Positions 5,397 to 6,464 of a stretch of 6,464 nt of DNA are shown here, in pieces. The notes under the pieces are model-generated. The model was not told the DNA's origin. It made no database searches and saw nothing but the letters and a program-made list of their open reading frames with translations. A program made the position numbers and the translations under genes. The DNA lies in assembly GCA_024279075.1 (NCBI GenBank), contig JAJRRX010000349.1:1-6464 (forward strand), in the 5' to 3' direction. This stretch comes from Alphaproteobacteria bacterium (lineage in GTDB: Bacteria; Pseudomonadota; Alphaproteobacteria; Rhodobacterales; Rhodobacteraceae). Numbering within the stretch: position 1 is the first letter of the stretch; every line of letters starts with the position of its first letter.

Positions 5397-6161
5397 ATGA
5401 TGCCCCCCCTTCGCCCTGCGCTTCGGCAAGCCCGAATTCTTGAACTAGTGGCCAAAACAGGTGAGGCCAGCGTGGAGCGTCTGGCCACCGCATTTGCCAC
5501 CTCGCCCGAAACCATTCGGCGCGACCTAACGGTGCTGGCCGAGGCCGAACAGCTCCGCAAAGTTCATGGCGGTGCCCGCGCCAATACCCCACAGCCCGAG
5601 GGGGCATTTGCAGCTCGAATGCGCAAAAACCCTGCGGCAAAACAAATCATTGCTGAAAAGCTGGCCAAGTTGGTAAAACCCGGGCAAACGCTTTTTCTGG
5701 ATACCGGCTCAACAACCCTGATCTGCGCTGAGGCGCTGCTGAAAATCAACAACCTGACCATCATCACCAATTCCACCCGCATCGCCGCGCGCTTTTCCGC
5801 AGGCCCCCGCCAAACGGATGTCTACCTGCTCGCTGGTCAGTATCGGCATGATAACGCGCAAACGGTGGGCACGAGCACGATCTCTGATATCGCCAACTAC
5901 AACGCCGATTTGGCCGTTCTAACCATTGGCGCAATCAATACGTCCGGCGCTATGGATTATTGCCACCAAGAAACAATGGTGGCACGGGCTATGATCAGCG
6001 CCTCTGCCACCGTGGCTCTTCTTGCGGACCACTCCAAATTTGATATGCGCGCGGCGTTTAGGCTGTGCCCTTTGAGCGCGGTTGATACCCTTGTTACTGA
6101 CCGCACGCCCAACGCACCCCTCGTCGCGGCCCTGCAAGATGCTGATGTAAGTATAGTTTGA
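5397..6161 (+). CDS. DeoR/GlpR-family transcriptional repressor
   Basis: A 254-residue DNA-binding protein of typical DeoR/GlpR length. The N-terminal winged helix-turn-helix (about 10-60) carries the family signature: ILELVAKTGEASVERLATAF, then TSPETIRRDLTVLAEAEQLRKVHGGA. The C-terminal DeoRC effector domain (about 78-235) has the phospho-sugar pocket DTGSTT (102-107), TNS (124-126), a GAINTSGAMDY segment (178-188) and ADHSKFD (210-216). Family members release DNA on binding a phosphorylated sugar or polyol. The gene is divergent from the GlpA-like dehydrogenase operon across 242 bp, so that operon is its most likely target, with glycerol 3-phosphate or a similar polyol phosphate as a plausible inducer (inference). 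Two tandem ATGs (5397 and 5400) are possible starts; GAGG at 5386-5389 is 7 nt from the first. I avoid the name glpR because the substrate of the operon is unproven. Confidence 0.92.
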   Translation: MMPPLRPALRQARILELVAKTGEASVERLATAFATSPETIRRDLTVLAEAEQLRKVHGGARANTPQPEGAFAARMRKNPAAKQIIAEKLAKLVKPGQTLFLDTGSTTLICAEALLKINNLTIITNSTRIAARFSAGPRQTDVYLLAGQYRHDNAQTVGTSTISDIANYNADLAVLTIGAINTSGAMDYCHQETMVARAMISASATVALLADHSKFDMRAAFRLCPLSAVDTLVTDRTPNAPLVAALQDADVSIV

Positions 6162-6232
6162 GAAAATTGGCGCGCTTTAAATTCGACAAGATATTAAGTG
6201 GAATGGTCCAGTAAAACCCGAGTGAAATACAC

Positions 6233-6270
6233 AAAAACTAACGTTGTGCGTATATGCTGCGTACAAACGT
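6233..6270 (-). terminator. Possible terminator of the tRNA-Arg transcript
   Basis: Read on the - strand, ACGTT (6266-6270) pairs with AACGT (6241-6245). The stem continues imperfectly inward (a bulge, then GT/AC and CG/CG with a mismatch) and is followed by TAGTTTTT (6233-6240). It begins 54 nt after the tRNA 3' end. The U run and position fit a terminator, but the stem is interrupted. The rest of the 162-bp gap 6162-6323 shows only a short GGCGA-AA-TCGCC hairpin (6277-6288) and no gene that I can support. Confidence 0.3.
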
Positions 6271-6323
6271 CAAATAGGCGAAATCGCCCAAGTGCGTAAG
6301 TTTTCGTATTTAAAGAGGTTAAA

Positions 6324-6400
<77 letters not shown>

Positions 6401-6409
6401 TTAGGCGGG

Positions 6410-6438
6410 TGTATAGATCAGCCAAATCTGGGTTGCAA
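6410..6438 (-). promoter_or_regulatory. Sigma-70-like promoter of tRNA-Arg
   Basis: On the - strand, TTGCAA (6433-6438) and TATACA (6410-6415) are separated by exactly 17 bp. The -10 ends 9 bp before the mature tRNA 5' end at 6400, so transcription would begin only a few bases upstream of the tRNA. The spacing and position make this a convincing dedicated promoter. Confidence 0.6.
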
Positions 6439-6464
6439 TCAGGAAAGTGACAATTCATGGTTGC

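Noticed and set aside
5302..5640. A 112-codon - strand frame overlapping the repressor start
   Set aside because: It is antisense to the clearly recognised DeoR helix-turn-helix and has no identifiable motif.
6457..6464. A + strand gene starting at ATG 6457 with AGGAAAG upstream
   Set aside because: Only eight bases remain before the window ends, so coding potential cannot be judged.

Overview
The window looks like an ordinary chromosomal stretch of an alphaproteobacterium. Moderately GC-rich genes are separated by clearly AT-rich intergenic regions. Codon use and the purD tail (RIDWPGGFARTDIGWRAI) are in keeping with Rhodobacterales, but this assignment comes from recalled family resemblance and no database search was run. 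I see no mobile element, CRISPR array, integrase, phage gene or secretion gene.

Left part (1-2318, + strand): the last 36 codons of purD (purine synthesis), then an 81-bp gap, then a two-component pair with the arrangement of OmpR/EnvZ. The response regulator (194-925) overlaps the membrane histidine kinase (906-2318) by 20 bp, so the two are translationally coupled. The signal they sense cannot be read from the sequence. An AT-rich gap (2319-2540) with palindromes and one weak terminator-like hairpin separates the kinase from a convergent operon.

Middle part (2541-5154, - strand): a two-gene flavoprotein operon. The promoter-proximal gene encodes a GlpA-like FAD dehydrogenase (DAO fold plus a C-terminal BFD-type [2Fe-2S] domain). 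The second gene, overlapping it by 8 bp, encodes a pyridine-nucleotide-type FAD oxidoreductase. The pair resembles GlpA/GlpB-like and Thermotoga TM1432/TM1433-like systems that oxidise glycerol 3-phosphate or a similar polyol phosphate. No third subunit gene follows it.

Right part (5155-6464): a 242-bp AT-rich divergent control region separates the operon from a DeoR/GlpR-type repressor gene on the + strand (5397-6161). The region has a good promoter for the dehydrogenase operon (TTGTCA-18-TATATT), whose -35 box is almost superimposed on a + strand TTGACA. It also has TTGAC repeats that could be operators, and a possible 38-residue hydrophobic small protein. The natural reading is that the DeoR protein represses the dehydrogenase operon, and possibly itself, until a phosphorylated sugar or polyol accumulates. 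After the repressor comes a tRNA-Arg(CCG) gene on the - strand with its own sigma-70-like promoter.

The least explained items are the substrate and subunit make-up of the dehydrogenase pair, the C-terminal tail of its second subunit, and the small ORF with overlapping promoters in the divergent region. Nothing here is clear evidence for a wholly new system.
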